Below, one piece after another: positions 14,947-24,660 of a stretch of DNA of 64,000 nt. The translations under genes and the position numbers were made by a program. Below the pieces are notes generated by a model. It did no database searches. It saw only the letters and a list, made by a program, of their open reading frames with translations, and was not told the DNA's origin. Every line of letters starts with the position of its first letter. Position 1 is the first letter of the stretch. Source of the stretch: JADJRH01 sp046351455 (lineage in GTDB: Bacteria > Myxococcota_A > Polyangia > Polyangiales > Polyangiaceae); contig JAXLYM010000006.1 of assembly GCA_046351455.1 (NCBI GenBank), positions 62,001 to 126,000 on the forward strand, written 5' to 3'.

Positions 14947-17900
14947 ATGCCGCTGCGTGAGAGCAAGATCGCACCCGCCTTCTTCATCGGTCTCGGCGGA
15001 TGCGGAGGCGCCATCGTCGACGAGCTCGCTCGCAAGGTGAAGCAGGAAGACTCGTACGATCGGTACCGCGATCTCGTGCATTTCTTCGCGTTCGACACGG
15101 ACGCGGACGACCTCTCGCGGCTCGCCTGGATCGACACCGCGCACCGCTTCCTGCTGAGCGATTTCCACAAGCCCGAGTACGTCGATCTCAAGCAGGGGAA
15201 GCTGCACGCGAAGGCGGACGCGCTCTTCACGCAGTGGTGGCCCGACTACTACCGGCCACGCGACACGCGCGGCAAAGGCGCCGGGCAGATCCGCATCGAG
15301 AGCCGGCTCGCGCTCTACCACCACCTCGAAAACGATCGCGGAAAGATCCTGGAGACGATCGAGAAGGCCATCCGGCGCGCGTACGACATCCACAACCCGT
15401 TCCGCGCGAACAAGGCCGCGAAGGTCTACATCTACGCGTCGCTCGCGGGCGGCACCGGCTCCGGCGGCTTCGCGACGATGGCGTGCACCATGCGACGGCT
15501 GCTCGGCGGATCGCGCGGGCACGTGATGATCGGGACCTTCGTGCTGCCGAACGTGTTCAAGGCGAAGGGGCTGCCGCCGAACCAGTTCGACAAGATCATG
15601 GCGAACGGCTACTCGGCCATGACCGAGCTGGAATTGCTGGAGAGCGCGAGCCCGTCCGCGCCCGTCGAATTCCACTACGACCCCGACAGCGAGGAGCGCA
15701 CGCACGTCGATCGGCCGCCGTTCGATCAGATTTATCTGGTCGAGGAGAAGACCTCCGACGGCGTCGTGATCGCGGATCCGTCCGGCGTGTATCCGGCGAT
15801 CGCGGACGCGGCGTTCGCCCAGATTTTCTCGACGATCGTGGACAAGGAGGGCTCCACGCTCGACAACGACACGCGCGAGCTGGCGCAGCTCGACGAGCAA
15901 GGGTTCACGAAGGCGTTCGGCTCGTTCGGCATCAGCGCGCTCGTGCTGCCGACGCAGGATCTGCTGGAGTACACGGCGCTCCGGCTCGGGGCGGATCTGC
16001 TGCTCGCGGCGGTTCCGGGCGGCGCGGCGGCGCTCGGGGACGGGACGGATCTCGACACGGCGGACGACGCGTTCGCGCGCGGGTTCGAGGCGAAGGCCGC
16101 TTCTCCGGGCGAACAAGGGGAGCCGTTCCGGCGGTCCGTGGAGTGGGTGCGCGGCGGCACCGGCGGCGGTGAAGGGGCGATCGCAGCGTTCCTGCGGCGG
16201 TGCCGCGAAGACGTGCTGAAGCGCATCGACGCGTGCATCAAGCTGCGCACCTGGGACGAGGCGGAGCTGTCGACGTTCGAGAAGGATCCGGAGCGCGTGC
16301 AGAGCGAGACCGCCGCCGCGTGGGGCGCGCTCGCGGGCCAGATCACGAAGAGCGAGGAGTCGGCGCGCGCGCAGGCCGCGCAGGCCGCCGTCGAGGTCGC
16401 GACCGGGAAGAGCGATCTGTCGCTCGCCGAGATCGCCCGCGGAAAAGGGCCGACGGAGACGCGCTACCTCCAGGCCGTCCTGCGGCAGGCGCTGCTCGCG
16501 CAGCAAGAAGAGATGCGGAAAGCCTACGAACGGAGCCTCGTGCTCACGGATCCGCGGCTCCTGGAGGACTTCAAGCGGCGCGTGGAGGCGCTCCGGGTGG
16601 CCGCGCCCGAGACGTTCATGGAGAAGCTGCCGGGGCGGCAGAACGACTACTTCGAGGTCGCCGCGGCCTTCGCCGGTTGGTACCGCGAGGTCGTGGACGG
16701 GCTGCGGTGGCGCATCCGCGCGAACGCGATGCTGGAGTTCACGTCCGCCGTCATCAAGGAGCTGGATCGGCGCCGTACGTCGAGCTTCCACTTCTTCGCC
16801 CGCGTGGATCGCGTGCTTCGGCAGCTCGAGCAGCGCGCGGCGAAGCTGCTCGCGGAGGGCGGCGCGCGCGCGGCCGGCAGCGACGCGAACCGCTTCGTGC
16901 TCGACGTGGAGGTGCTGCAGGATCACCGCACCGGCGCGCGGCTGTGGGAGCACCTGTACCGGCGCATCGTGCGGACCTCGGATTTCCAGCTCTCCGGCGC
17001 GCTCTCACGGCTCGCGGAGGTCGCGGGCGAAGGCGGCGCGGAGCTGGACGTGCAACGGCGCATCATCGAGGAGCTCCTGCGGATCGCGTCGACGACGCTG
17101 CGCGGGCGCATCCTCGGGGATCGCGACGAGCGCGGGCTGCGGCTCGACGAGGAGCTGACGTTCGAGGCGCGGCTGGCCCACGCGCGGCGCTCGCTGGAGA
17201 AGACGGCGACGGGGCTCCCCTCACCCGCGGATCCGGCCTGGATCGAAGAGGCGCGGCGCACGAGCCAGGAAGACATCGACGACTACATCAAGGACAAGCT
17301 CGAGCACGCCGCGAGCAAGTGCAAGCCGTTCGTCACGCTGAGCGTGGGCGCGCCGCTCCTGCCGGACAAGGCGTACGTGGTGCACCACCCGGACTACGCG
17401 GGCGTGCTCGGGCAGCATCTTTCGCGGCTGCAGTCGCACCGGATCGATCGCGGTCAGGTGATCTCGACCGAGGATCCGCACGCGGTGATCTTCTACTACG
17501 CGCAGCTCGGCTGCCCGCTGCACGCGATCAAGAGCATGGTCGAGTACGAGCGGCGCTACCTGAGCGTGAAGACGCGCGAGCTCGGGGAGTCGGCGAAGGC
17601 CACGCACCTGCCGAAGGGCGTGCCGCAGATCCCGATCCACCAGGACAAGAACTGGGAAGGCGCGCCGGACGCGGAGACGCGGCTGTTCCGCATCTCGATC
17701 GAAGGCGTGAAGGAGAACGACGCGAAGGTCGCGTACGCCGACAGGGTGGCGAAGCGGCGCGAGAAGCACACCGACGTGGCCGTGGCGAGCGACGATCTGC
17801 GGGATTTCGCGCTCGGGAGCGCGTTCGGCTTCATTGCGCACCACCCGGGCGGCGCCGCGGGCGAGGGCTTCTACCTGGAGGATCCGGACCTCGACGCGGA

Positions 17901-18180
17901 GCGCCGGCGCCTCGGGAAATTCCGCGATCAGGCCTTCGCGCAGTACCGCGGGCGCGTCGCCGTGCAGCGCGCGTGGGTGCAAAGAGGCTGGGAGAAGAAG
18001 CTCGCGGCGCTGCTCGACGATCGTGACGAAGCGGCCATCAAGAGCGCGCTCGACGCGCACGAGGCGCTGCTCACCAAGCTGACGAAGACGGCGGACGGCG
18101 CGGGCGGCAAGCCGCTCAGCGAGCACCTCGCGAAGGAGACGGCGGTGCTCGCGGCGTTCCGGAAAGAGCGCGGGATCTAG
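14947..18180 (+). CDS. Large tubulin/FtsZ-like GTPase-fold protein
   Basis: 1,077 residues. The N-terminal 350 residues look like a tubulin-type nucleotide-binding domain: a first strand and loop FFIGLGGCGGAIVDELARK (from residue 12), AFDTDADDL after the second strand, and the tubulin/FtsZ signature GGTGSGG at 168-174 in YASLAGGTGSGGFATMAC. This is the pattern of the Pfam Tubulin_2 group of large bacterial tubulin-like proteins. The rest is mostly charged helices (about 380-850) and a mixed C-terminal domain. There is no TM segment. The start at 14947 is preferred over 14938, because GGAAGGA is 9 nt ahead of it and too close to the first ATG. First gene of the five-gene operon. Confidence 0.82.
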   Translation: MPLRESKIAPAFFIGLGGCGGAIVDELARKVKQEDSYDRYRDLVHFFAFDTDADDLSRLAWIDTAHRFLLSDFHKPEYVDLKQGKLHAKADALFTQWWPDYYRPRDTRGKGAGQIRIESRLALYHHLENDRGKILETIEKAIRRAYDIHNPFRANKAAKVYIYASLAGGTGSGGFATMACTMRRLLGGSRGHVMIGTFVLPNVFKAKGLPPNQFDKIMANGYSAMTELELLESASPSAPVEFHYDPDSEERTHVDRPPFDQIYLVEEKTSDGVVIADPSGVYPAIADAAFAQIFSTIVDKEGSTLDNDTRELAQLDEQGFTKAFGSFGISALVLPTQDLLEYTALRLGADLLLAAVPGGAAALGDGTDLDTADDAFARGFEAKAASPGEQGEPFRRSVEWVRGGTGGGEGAIAAFLRRCREDVLKRIDACIKLRTWDEAELSTFEKDPERVQSETAAAWGALAGQITKSEESARAQAAQAAVEVATGKSDLSLAEIARGKGPTETRYLQAVLRQALLAQQEEMRKAYERSLVLTDPRLLEDFKRRVEALRVAAPETFMEKLPGRQNDYFEVAAAFAGWYREVVDGLRWRIRANAMLEFTSAVIKELDRRRTSSFHFFARVDRVLRQLEQRAAKLLAEGGARAAGSDANRFVLDVEVLQDHRTGARLWEHLYRRIVRTSDFQLSGALSRLAEVAGEGGAELDVQRRIIEELLRIASTTLRGRILGDRDERGLRLDEELTFEARLAHARRSLEKTATGLPSPADPAWIEEARRTSQEDIDDYIKDKLEHAASKCKPFVTLSVGAPLLPDKAYVVHHPDYAGVLGQHLSRLQSHRIDRGQVISTEDPHAVIFYYAQLGCPLHAIKSMVEYERRYLSVKTRELGESAKATHLPKGVPQIPIHQDKNWEGAPDAETRLFRISIEGVKENDAKVAYADRVAKRREKHTDVAVASDDLRDFALGSAFGFIAHHPGGAAGEGFYLEDPDLDAERRRLGKFRDQAFAQYRGRVAVQRAWVQRGWEKKLAALLDDRDEAAIKSALDAHEALLTKLTKTADGAGGKPLSEHLAKETAVLAAFRKERGI

Positions 18181-18263
18181 GGCCGGGGCTCTTTCTGGAC
18201 CACGGCCCCGCGCCCGCACCCGGCGATCTCCGCGTCGCCGAGCCGCAGCACCCGACGCTGCTG

Positions 18264-20621
18264 GTGGGCCTCGGTGCGTTCGGGCGCGAGGTCGCGGAGG
18301 CCGCGTTCCCCGATCCGGCGGGCCGCGGGAGGAACCTCGTCTTCATCGAGGACGCGGATCCGGCGAAGGTGATCGAGGGCGCCAAGGAGGCGATCCGGAC
18401 GCTGCTCGACCTGTCTCACTTCGTCGAGACGACCGACGCGACCGACGCGCGCGGGCCGCGGTGCGACGTGATCCTCGTGGGCGATCTGGGCGACGAGGCG
18501 ACGTGCGCGCGGGCCCCGGCCCTCGCCTCGGCGCTCGCGATCGAGCTGCGGCGGGAGCTGCCCGGCATCTTCGTCTCCGGGGAGGGCGCGCTGTGCGTGG
18601 TGCCGCTGCTCGCGCTGCCGCGCGCCGCGGACGCCGCCAGGGTGGGCGCGGCGCTCGCGGCGCTGGAGAAGGCGAGCGTCGCGTACGGGCCGGAGCGGCT
18701 CGGCGGGCGCGTGTACCTCGCGGAGGATCAGAGCGGGAAGTACCTCTTGTCGCGCGCGGAGCTCACGCGCACGTTCGCCGCGTTCCTGAACCTGCTTCTT
18801 TTGTCGAGGCTCCGCGATCGGGAGGGCGGCGCGCGGCCGCTCGTCGAGCTGGAGAGCGCGGACCCGTCGTGCTGCTTCGCGACCTTCACGTGCGCGACGC
18901 TGCTGTTCGACGACGCGGCCCTCACGCGCAAGTGCGCAGCAAGGCTCGCGACGGAGATCCTCGGCGTGTTCCGCACCGGGCAGGCGCCTTCGATCGAGGA
19001 GATCGGCGCGGAGGCGGGGCGGCTCGCGCTGTCGCGGAGCGCGCTCGAGGTGGAGCTGTGGAAGGAGGGCTCCGGGCCTTCGCGGGACGCGTCGCTGCTC
19101 TCGAAACACCTGGATCCGCCGAAGATCGCGGTGCCCGAGATCGGCGAGGACGACAGCCCCGAAGACATCGTCGAGCTGAGGTTCGGCCCGCTGTGGCGCG
19201 CGAGCGTGCTGCACCAGATCCAGGCGTTCCGCGACGACGTCGAGCGCTTCAAGATGGACCGGCTCGCGGCCGAGATCGAGCACCGCGGCAAGGCCTGCCA
19301 GGAGCGCGTCACGCGGGAGCTCGGGGAGCGCGTCGATGAGCTGTGCTCCGGGAGCCCGCGCGGTCATGCGCGCGCGCTGGAGTTCCTGCGCGAGGCGCTG
19401 TCCCGCACGAAATCGGATCTGGACGCGATCTCCGCGGCGATCGAGGCGCCGGACCTGCAGGATTTCCCGTCGTCCCCGCTCGACGCGAAGCTCGACGCGC
19501 TGCGCACGGCGGTGTTCGCGCGGCCGCGGCGGCTCCGGATGCGCGTGTTCGGGTCGATGGCCGCGGGCGTCGGCGCGGTGTTGACGGCGGGCATCCTGCG
19601 CGGGGCGCTGCGGTTCCTCGCGGTGCCGGATCCGCATTTCTTCGACGCGCTCGCGCCGCTGCCGAACGAGCTGCCGTGGATGCTCGCGAACGGCGCGATC
19701 CCGTTCGCGCTCGGCGCCGCGTTCTCGACGTCGTCGACGTCGTACCGGCTCTACAAGCACCGCAAACGCCACCACAACTGGGTGGTCGAGGCGCGCGACG
19801 ATCTCGATCAGGCGATGGCGCGGCACGTGAACCACGACATCGTCGGCTACTTCTACGAGCGGCTCGACTACACGCGGCTCCTCTGGCTGAAGCGGATTTA
19901 CCGCGCGTACAAGGAGCGGCTCGAAGAGGCGCTCCTGCGGCTGGAGGGCGTGCGCGCGGCGCTCGCGCGGACCGAGCACGCCCTTTCGCAGGAAGAGCGG
20001 CGGCTCGACGAGCGGCTCGATGATGCGAAATCGAGCGGCGGCATCCTGTTCCGCGGCGTCGTCGCGAAGTCGGACGCGCTCGCGGTGTACGAGGACGTGC
20101 GGCCTCCGGAGGTGACGGCGGTGGCCGGGCGGCTGCTCCGCGACTCGATCGCGGACGAGCGCAAGGTCCGCGAGAAGGACGGGCGCGACGTGGCCTCGGC
20201 GTGGGCGGCGGCGCCGTTCACGGAGCCTGCGCGGCTGCTCGCGTTCAGCCTGCGGGAGCTCGCGACGGGCGGCGGTCTGTCGCCGTTCTCGCATCCGAGC
20301 CCGGCGCTCGCGACCGCCGTGGCCGAAGCCGTTCGCGACATGTTGCGGAAGCTCGCGCTGAAGCTCTCGGCGCCGCTCACGGTGGCCGCGGTGGGCGCTT
20401 CGAACGAGCACACGCGCCGCGTCGCGGTGGTGCCGCCGGCCGCGCGCGAGCTGTTCGAGAAGACGTTCGACGCGGAGAACGTGCGCGGGACGTGGGAGAT
20501 CAACCCGGTCTCCGAGGACGAGAGCCGCGTGCATTTGCTGGTGGTGCGCACCGATCTCGACCGCGCGTCGCTCGTGCGTGCGGGCGCGCCGCGCGCGAAG
20601 AAGGCGGAGGCGACCTCGTGA
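18264..20621 (+). CDS. Two-TM partner protein in the tubulin-like operon
   Basis: 785 residues from GTG. The first strand TLLVGLGAFGREVAEAA is open upstream of this start and mirrors GLGGCGGAIVDEL of the tubulin-like protein, so the true start may be an earlier, non-standard codon and the N-terminus may be a Rossmann- or tubulin-like fold. Residues about 1-220 are alpha/beta and lack the GGTGSG loop. A helical region follows, then two hydrophobic helices at about 430-450 (GSMAAGVGAVLTAGILRGAL) and 475-490 (NGAIPFALGAAF). The C-terminus is a long coiled coil and a beta-strand domain. No family recognised. It ends in GTGA, shared with the next start. Confidence 0.7.
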   Translation: MGLGAFGREVAEAAFPDPAGRGRNLVFIEDADPAKVIEGAKEAIRTLLDLSHFVETTDATDARGPRCDVILVGDLGDEATCARAPALASALAIELRRELPGIFVSGEGALCVVPLLALPRAADAARVGAALAALEKASVAYGPERLGGRVYLAEDQSGKYLLSRAELTRTFAAFLNLLLLSRLRDREGGARPLVELESADPSCCFATFTCATLLFDDAALTRKCAARLATEILGVFRTGQAPSIEEIGAEAGRLALSRSALEVELWKEGSGPSRDASLLSKHLDPPKIAVPEIGEDDSPEDIVELRFGPLWRASVLHQIQAFRDDVERFKMDRLAAEIEHRGKACQERVTRELGERVDELCSGSPRGHARALEFLREALSRTKSDLDAISAAIEAPDLQDFPSSPLDAKLDALRTAVFARPRRLRMRVFGSMAAGVGAVLTAGILRGALRFLAVPDPHFFDALAPLPNELPWMLANGAIPFALGAAFSTSSTSYRLYKHRKRHHNWVVEARDDLDQAMARHVNHDIVGYFYERLDYTRLLWLKRIYRAYKERLEEALLRLEGVRAALARTEHALSQEERRLDERLDDAKSSGGILFRGVVAKSDALAVYEDVRPPEVTAVAGRLLRDSIADERKVREKDGRDVASAWAAAPFTEPARLLAFSLRELATGGGLSPFSHPSPALATAVAEAVRDMLRKLALKLSAPLTVAAVGASNEHTRRVAVVPPAARELFEKTFDAENVRGTWEINPVSEDESRVHLLVVRTDLDRASLVRAGAPRAKKAEATS

Positions 20622-23600
20622 GCCGCACCGCCGCTGCGATCCTCGACATGCTCGGGGCGTGGGTGCTCGGGGCTCGGTACGCGCCGGTTTGGGCGGCGTT
20701 GATCGGCGTTTCGGCGGTCGTCGCGGCGCTGCTCGCGGCCGGGTCCATGGTGCGCACGTGGCTGGAGCAGCGCGCGAATCGCATCGCGACCGGGCCGATC
20801 TTCGCGCTCGCCGGGATCGCGACGATGGCGCTCGCGTTCGCGGTCTGGGTGACGGACGCGCTGCTCTCGGCGCTCGGGGAGCAAGGGCTCGGGCACCACG
20901 CGGCGCTGCTGCTCGGGCAAGAGGCCGAGGTGCGCGAACGGCTTCATATCCCGACGGGGCCGATCGTGCTTCCGGGGCCGGCCGCGCTGCCGCTCAGCGT
21001 GATCCTGCTCGCGCTCGTGTACCTGGCGCTCGTGATCTGGGCCGGGCGCACGCTCGCGGAGATGGCGAGCCTCGAACAGAAGCCCGACGACATCCTCGCG
21101 AAGGAGCGCGCCGAGCACCAGAAGGCCATCCAGGAAGCCCTGAAAGAAGGCCGCAAGATGCCCGAGGCCGAGATCGTGAGCCTCCCGCTCTCCGACGATC
21201 TCTTCGGCCGCACGTACAAGCTGCTCGGGCACTGGACCTCGGTCGAGATGGTCGAGGAGCGCTTCGTGCGGTGGCAGCGGCCGCTCGTGCTCGCGATGGT
21301 CACGCTGCTGGTCTTCTCGCTGCCGGGCGCCGCGGGCGGTCACCTGCACACCGCGCTGTGGGCCGGCGCGCTCATCCTCCTCGACGGCCTGCAGAAGAAC
21401 CTGCGCACGCCGCCGAAGCCGAAGGAGGAAGAGAAGAAAGAGCCGGAACAGAAGCCTCCGCCGCCCGAGCTGCTGGCCGTGCGACCGATGATCGAGGCCG
21501 TGCACAAGAGCGCCGGTCCGCTCGCGCTCGCGCCGGTGGAGCCGATTTCGGGGCCCGCGCAGATCTCGCCCGGCACCGAGCTCGCGTCGAAGCGCGTGCT
21601 CGAGGACATGCTGCGCGAGCTCGGGATGGGCGCGGGTTTGTACGTGCACCAGGGCCTCGCGTGCGACGCCTTCGCGCAGCGGCGCAACGTGCTGCTCACG
21701 ACGCCGCCGCTCAGCGGGAAGCGCACGCTGCTCGATTTGCTGGTGTTCTACACGCTGCTCGTCGACAGCGAGACGGTGCTCTACCTCGCGCCGGACGCGG
21801 AGGAGGCGCGCCGCGCCGAGGAGCGGTTCCGCAAGCGCGCGGCCGACGCGAAGTGGCAGTGGAACATCCACGCGGCGCGCATCGCGGGCTCGGCCGGCGC
21901 CGTGGATCCGGGGCGCGCGCAGCCGGGCCTCGTGTTCGCGGATCCGGAGGCGGTGCACCGCGATCTGTGCGGGCAGCAGGACGATTGGGGCGCGTACCTC
22001 GGCACGCTGGGCCTCATCGTGGTGCCGGAGCTGGACCGGCATCACGGACCGCGCGGCGCGCACCTCGCGCACCTGCTCCGGCGCCTCCGCCGCGCGGCCC
22101 GACGCGCGTCCCCCGCCCTGCCGCCGAACGCGAACGGCGAGCGGCTGCGGTTCGTGGCGACGGCGACGCCGCTCTTCCGTGATCTGGGCCGGTTCGCGGA
22201 GCGCATCGTGGGCCGGCCTTTCCTGGTGCTCGGGCCCGAGGTGGACGGCGCGCCGCACCCGGACGGCGTGTCGTACGTGCTGCCCGCGCGCACCGCGGCG
22301 AGCGATCTGCACCCGGCCGTGCACGCGCTCGGCGAAGCGCTCGGCGTGGGGCTCTCCGCGGAATTGTTCGGCTACGACGAGATCCTCGCGGCCTCGGACG
22401 TGACGCGCGCGAACGAGATCATGATCGGCCGCGGCGTGGCGACGCGCGGGCGCTCGTTCGCGGATCCGTCCGTGCGCGGGAACGACGCGCTGTCGAGCGC
22501 GCAGGTGGTCGTGGCGCGCGCTTCGGCCGCGCGGTGGGCGGCGCTGCCATTGCTCACGTCGCACGTCGGACAGAAGGTCGGCCGCTTCCCGAAGGCGAAG
22601 CGCGTGGCCCTCGGCAAGGGCGAGAGCGTCGGCTCCGGCGCCGCGCGCAAGGACGAGCCGCCGGAGGAGATCCCGATCGAGACGACCGAAGAGGCGCCCG
22701 CCGCGCTCACGGACGAGCAGATCGCCGCCGCGAACCTGGAGCAGAAGATCGTCCACTTCTTCCAGCCGGATCTGGAGCCGTTCGCCGCGCTGCTCGTGAA
22801 GGAGCGCCCCGTCCCGTCGCACGTGGACCTCGGCCACGGGTGCACGCTCGTCGTCGATCCGTCGTCGCGCAACGTGCAGATCGCCCACATCCGCGCGGCC
22901 CTCGCGGAGGCGGAGCACACGGAGGAGGAGCTCGCCGTCGACTTCTCGCACGCGCTCGTGAAGGAGACGCTCGCGGCGCTGCGCGCGGAGGGATCGCGCC
23001 CGGCGCTGTCGGCGAAGGACGATCCGCGCACGCTCGTGCCGGCGCGCCTCGTGGAGCGGTCGCGGCGCGTGATCGATCCGTCGACCGGCGAAGCGCGCGT
23101 GGAGAAGACGTACCGCCTCTCGACGGGCGCCTCCGGGGAGGCCCCGGCGCTCGGCGCGGGCGACGCGGCGCGCGTGGTGGACCGGCCGACGGGGGACGTG
23201 CTGTTCGAGGTGGAGCGCGAGCGCGCCCTCGCGGCGGCGTACCCGGGGCGCGTGTTCGTCCGACAAAAGAAGCGTTTTTCGGTGCTGCCGCTGGAGGAGC
23301 AGGACGGCCTCGATGCGGGCCGCGTCGCGTGCGAGCGCGAGGAGCGCGCCATCACGACGAGCCGCATGCGCCGCGTGGAGGTGACGCTGCTGGAGCGCCG
23401 CACCGGGGACGATCGCCGCGCGACGTCGACGCCTCCGAAGGACGACGCGCGCGCTCGCACCCGCCGCGCCGAGGCGCTCCGCACGCTCGGGGGCGCTTCG
23501 TTCGCGCTGCGCCACGTGCCGGTCACGGTGCGCGAGGAGACGTTCGGGTTCCGCCGGTTCGATCCGAACGGCCTCGTGCGCGACACCACGCTCTACGCCG

Positions 23601-24088
23601 ATCCGATCGCGTGCGCGTACACCACGCGGGCGGCGGTGCTCGGGCTGCCGGCGGCGTCGTTCGGCGCGATCGACGCGGCCTCGCTGCACGCGCTCACGCA
23701 CCTGTTCCGCACGACGCTGCCGGCCTTCCTGCACCACGGCGAAGAGGACATCGAGATCACGTGGATCCAGGCGTTTTCCCGCGGCGACGGTGAAGCGGAG
23801 CCGTCGATCGCCTTCGTCGATGCGCACCCGGACGGAGCCGGCTTCGCCGACGCGATCACGCTCGACGTGCTGCGCGCGTGCGTGCGCTGGTCCCTCGCCC
23901 TCACGCGCCGATGCCCCGGCGGTTGCACGCGCCGCGCGGGTTGCCTCTTCTGCCTGCAGATCCGCGACTGCCACAGCGATCCCGACGGCGCGCTCGACCT
24001 CGACAAAGCGGGCGCGGATCGCGTATTGGCCGCGCTCGTCGGAGAAGCCGAGGCGCTCAAATTCGGCGCCGCCCCGAAATCCCCATGA
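20618..24088 (+). CDS. Membrane-anchored, catalytically degenerate MrfA/YprA-helicase relative
   Basis: 1,156 residues. The GTG start overlaps the previous stop as GTGA. Four or so TM helices occupy residues 18-250, then a cytoplasmic part is co-linear with the intact MrfA-type helicase at 51299. Motif I is LTTPPLSGKRTLL (Lys368). Motif II is VPELD (469-473) where the helicase has IDELH. Motif III-like ATATP is at 514-518. The motif VI arginines (QRFGRAGRRG in the helicase) are absent. The C-terminal FVDAHPDGAGFADAI block and a four-Cys cluster (C1099, C1103, C1109, C1112) match the DUF1998/MZB region. Loss of the DE pair and motif VI argues against an active ATPase, so a scaffold or sensor role is inferred. 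Confidence 0.8.
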   Translation: MSRTAAAILDMLGAWVLGARYAPVWAALIGVSAVVAALLAAGSMVRTWLEQRANRIATGPIFALAGIATMALAFAVWVTDALLSALGEQGLGHHAALLLGQEAEVRERLHIPTGPIVLPGPAALPLSVILLALVYLALVIWAGRTLAEMASLEQKPDDILAKERAEHQKAIQEALKEGRKMPEAEIVSLPLSDDLFGRTYKLLGHWTSVEMVEERFVRWQRPLVLAMVTLLVFSLPGAAGGHLHTALWAGALILLDGLQKNLRTPPKPKEEEKKEPEQKPPPPELLAVRPMIEAVHKSAGPLALAPVEPISGPAQISPGTELASKRVLEDMLRELGMGAGLYVHQGLACDAFAQRRNVLLTTPPLSGKRTLLDLLVFYTLLVDSETVLYLAPDAEEARRAEERFRKRAADAKWQWNIHAARIAGSAGAVDPGRAQPGLVFADPEAVHRDLCGQQDDWGAYLGTLGLIVVPELDRHHGPRGAHLAHLLRRLRRAARRASPALPPNANGERLRFVATATPLFRDLGRFAERIVGRPFLVLGPEVDGAPHPDGVSYVLPARTAASDLHPAVHALGEALGVGLSAELFGYDEILAASDVTRANEIMIGRGVATRGRSFADPSVRGNDALSSAQVVVARASAARWAALPLLTSHVGQKVGRFPKAKRVALGKGESVGSGAARKDEPPEEIPIETTEEAPAALTDEQIAAANLEQKIVHFFQPDLEPFAALLVKERPVPSHVDLGHGCTLVVDPSSRNVQIAHIRAALAEAEHTEEELAVDFSHALVKETLAALRAEGSRPALSAKDDPRTLVPARLVERSRRVIDPSTGEARVEKTYRLSTGASGEAPALGAGDAARVVDRPTGDVLFEVERERALAAAYPGRVFVRQKKRFSVLPLEEQDGLDAGRVACEREERAITTSRMRRVEVTLLERRTGDDRRATSTPPKDDARARTRRAEALRTLGGASFALRHVPVTVREETFGFRRFDPNGLVRDTTLYADPIACAYTTRAAVLGLPAASFGAIDAASLHALTHLFRTTLPAFLHHGEEDIEITWIQAFSRGDGEAEPSIAFVDAHPDGAGFADAITLDVLRACVRWSLALTRRCPGGCTRRAGCLFCLQIRDCHSDPDGALDLDKAGADRVLAALVGEAEALKFGAAPKSP

Positions 24089-24660
24089 GCGACCGTCGAC
24101 CATCGAAGCGCATCTCCCTTTGGCCCGCGGGTCGCGCTCCATCGCGAAAGAACCCTCCCCACGCGTCTCGCATCCTTCTTCCGGGGCTCCTGATCGCGCT
24201 GGCCCCATTTGCCTCGGGTTGCGGCGATTCGCGACGGCCCACCGGCGATGGGCCGACGCCTTCGAGCCAGTTCGCGGGCGGCGCGACCACGTCGGAGAGC
24301 GGGGCCCCGGCGCGCGCCGCGAACAAGGAAGAGCTCGCGCTGATCGCGCCCGTCGCGGCCGGTCAGACGCTCGAAGGGTTCGACGTCGTCGACGTGCGCG
24401 GGGTCACGGACGGAGGGCTCGATGTGGTGCTCCGCAAGGGGTCGGCGCGCATCGTGCTAACGGTCGCGCTGCTCGGCAAAGGAGGTCCCGAGCCGCCCGC
24501 ATCGACCGATCGGTACGCCGTCTTTTACTCGCTTCGCGGCGCGGAGCCCGCTGACGGGGAGCGCGCCGCCAAGGCCCTCGCGAACGTCCTCGGGACGCAC
24601 CGCGACTCGCCGCCGCCCCCGGGAATGGGGCCGTTCGTCCCGCGTCCGCTGTCGCTATGA
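24085..24660 (+). CDS. Lipoprotein in the tubulin-like operon
   Basis: 191 residues, with ATG overlapping the previous stop as ATGA. A basic N-terminus (about 28 residues) precedes a hydrophobic run ending in LAPFASGC, a lipobox with Cys near residue 47. The long n-region is unusual for a type II signal, and a later start may be used. The mature domain (about 100 residues) has a beta-strand pattern, VDVRGVTDGGLDVVLRKG and TDRYAVFYSLRG, and ends Pro-rich. No family recognised. Its coupling on both sides suggests that it works with the membrane proteins of the operon. Confidence 0.75.
   Translation: MSDRRPSKRISLWPAGRAPSRKNPPHASRILLPGLLIALAPFASGCGDSRRPTGDGPTPSSQFAGGATTSESGAPARAANKEELALIAPVAAGQTLEGFDVVDVRGVTDGGLDVVLRKGSARIVLTVALLGKGGPEPPASTDRYAVFYSLRGAEPADGERAAKALANVLGTHRDSPPPPGMGPFVPRPLSL

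Noticed and set aside
18171..18264. Frameshift joining the tubulin-like gene and its neighbour into one protein
   Set aside because: The upstream protein ends naturally and the downstream frame stays open without a coding signature across the junction. A non-standard start is simpler.
19898..24208. A 1,436-codon open frame on the minus strand opposite the tubulin-like operon
   Set aside because: It is Arg/Ala/His-rich without any family motif and mirrors the real genes, a normal artefact of very high GC at third codon positions. Long open frames at 4416-6863 and 14878-16953 (minus) were rejected for the same reason.
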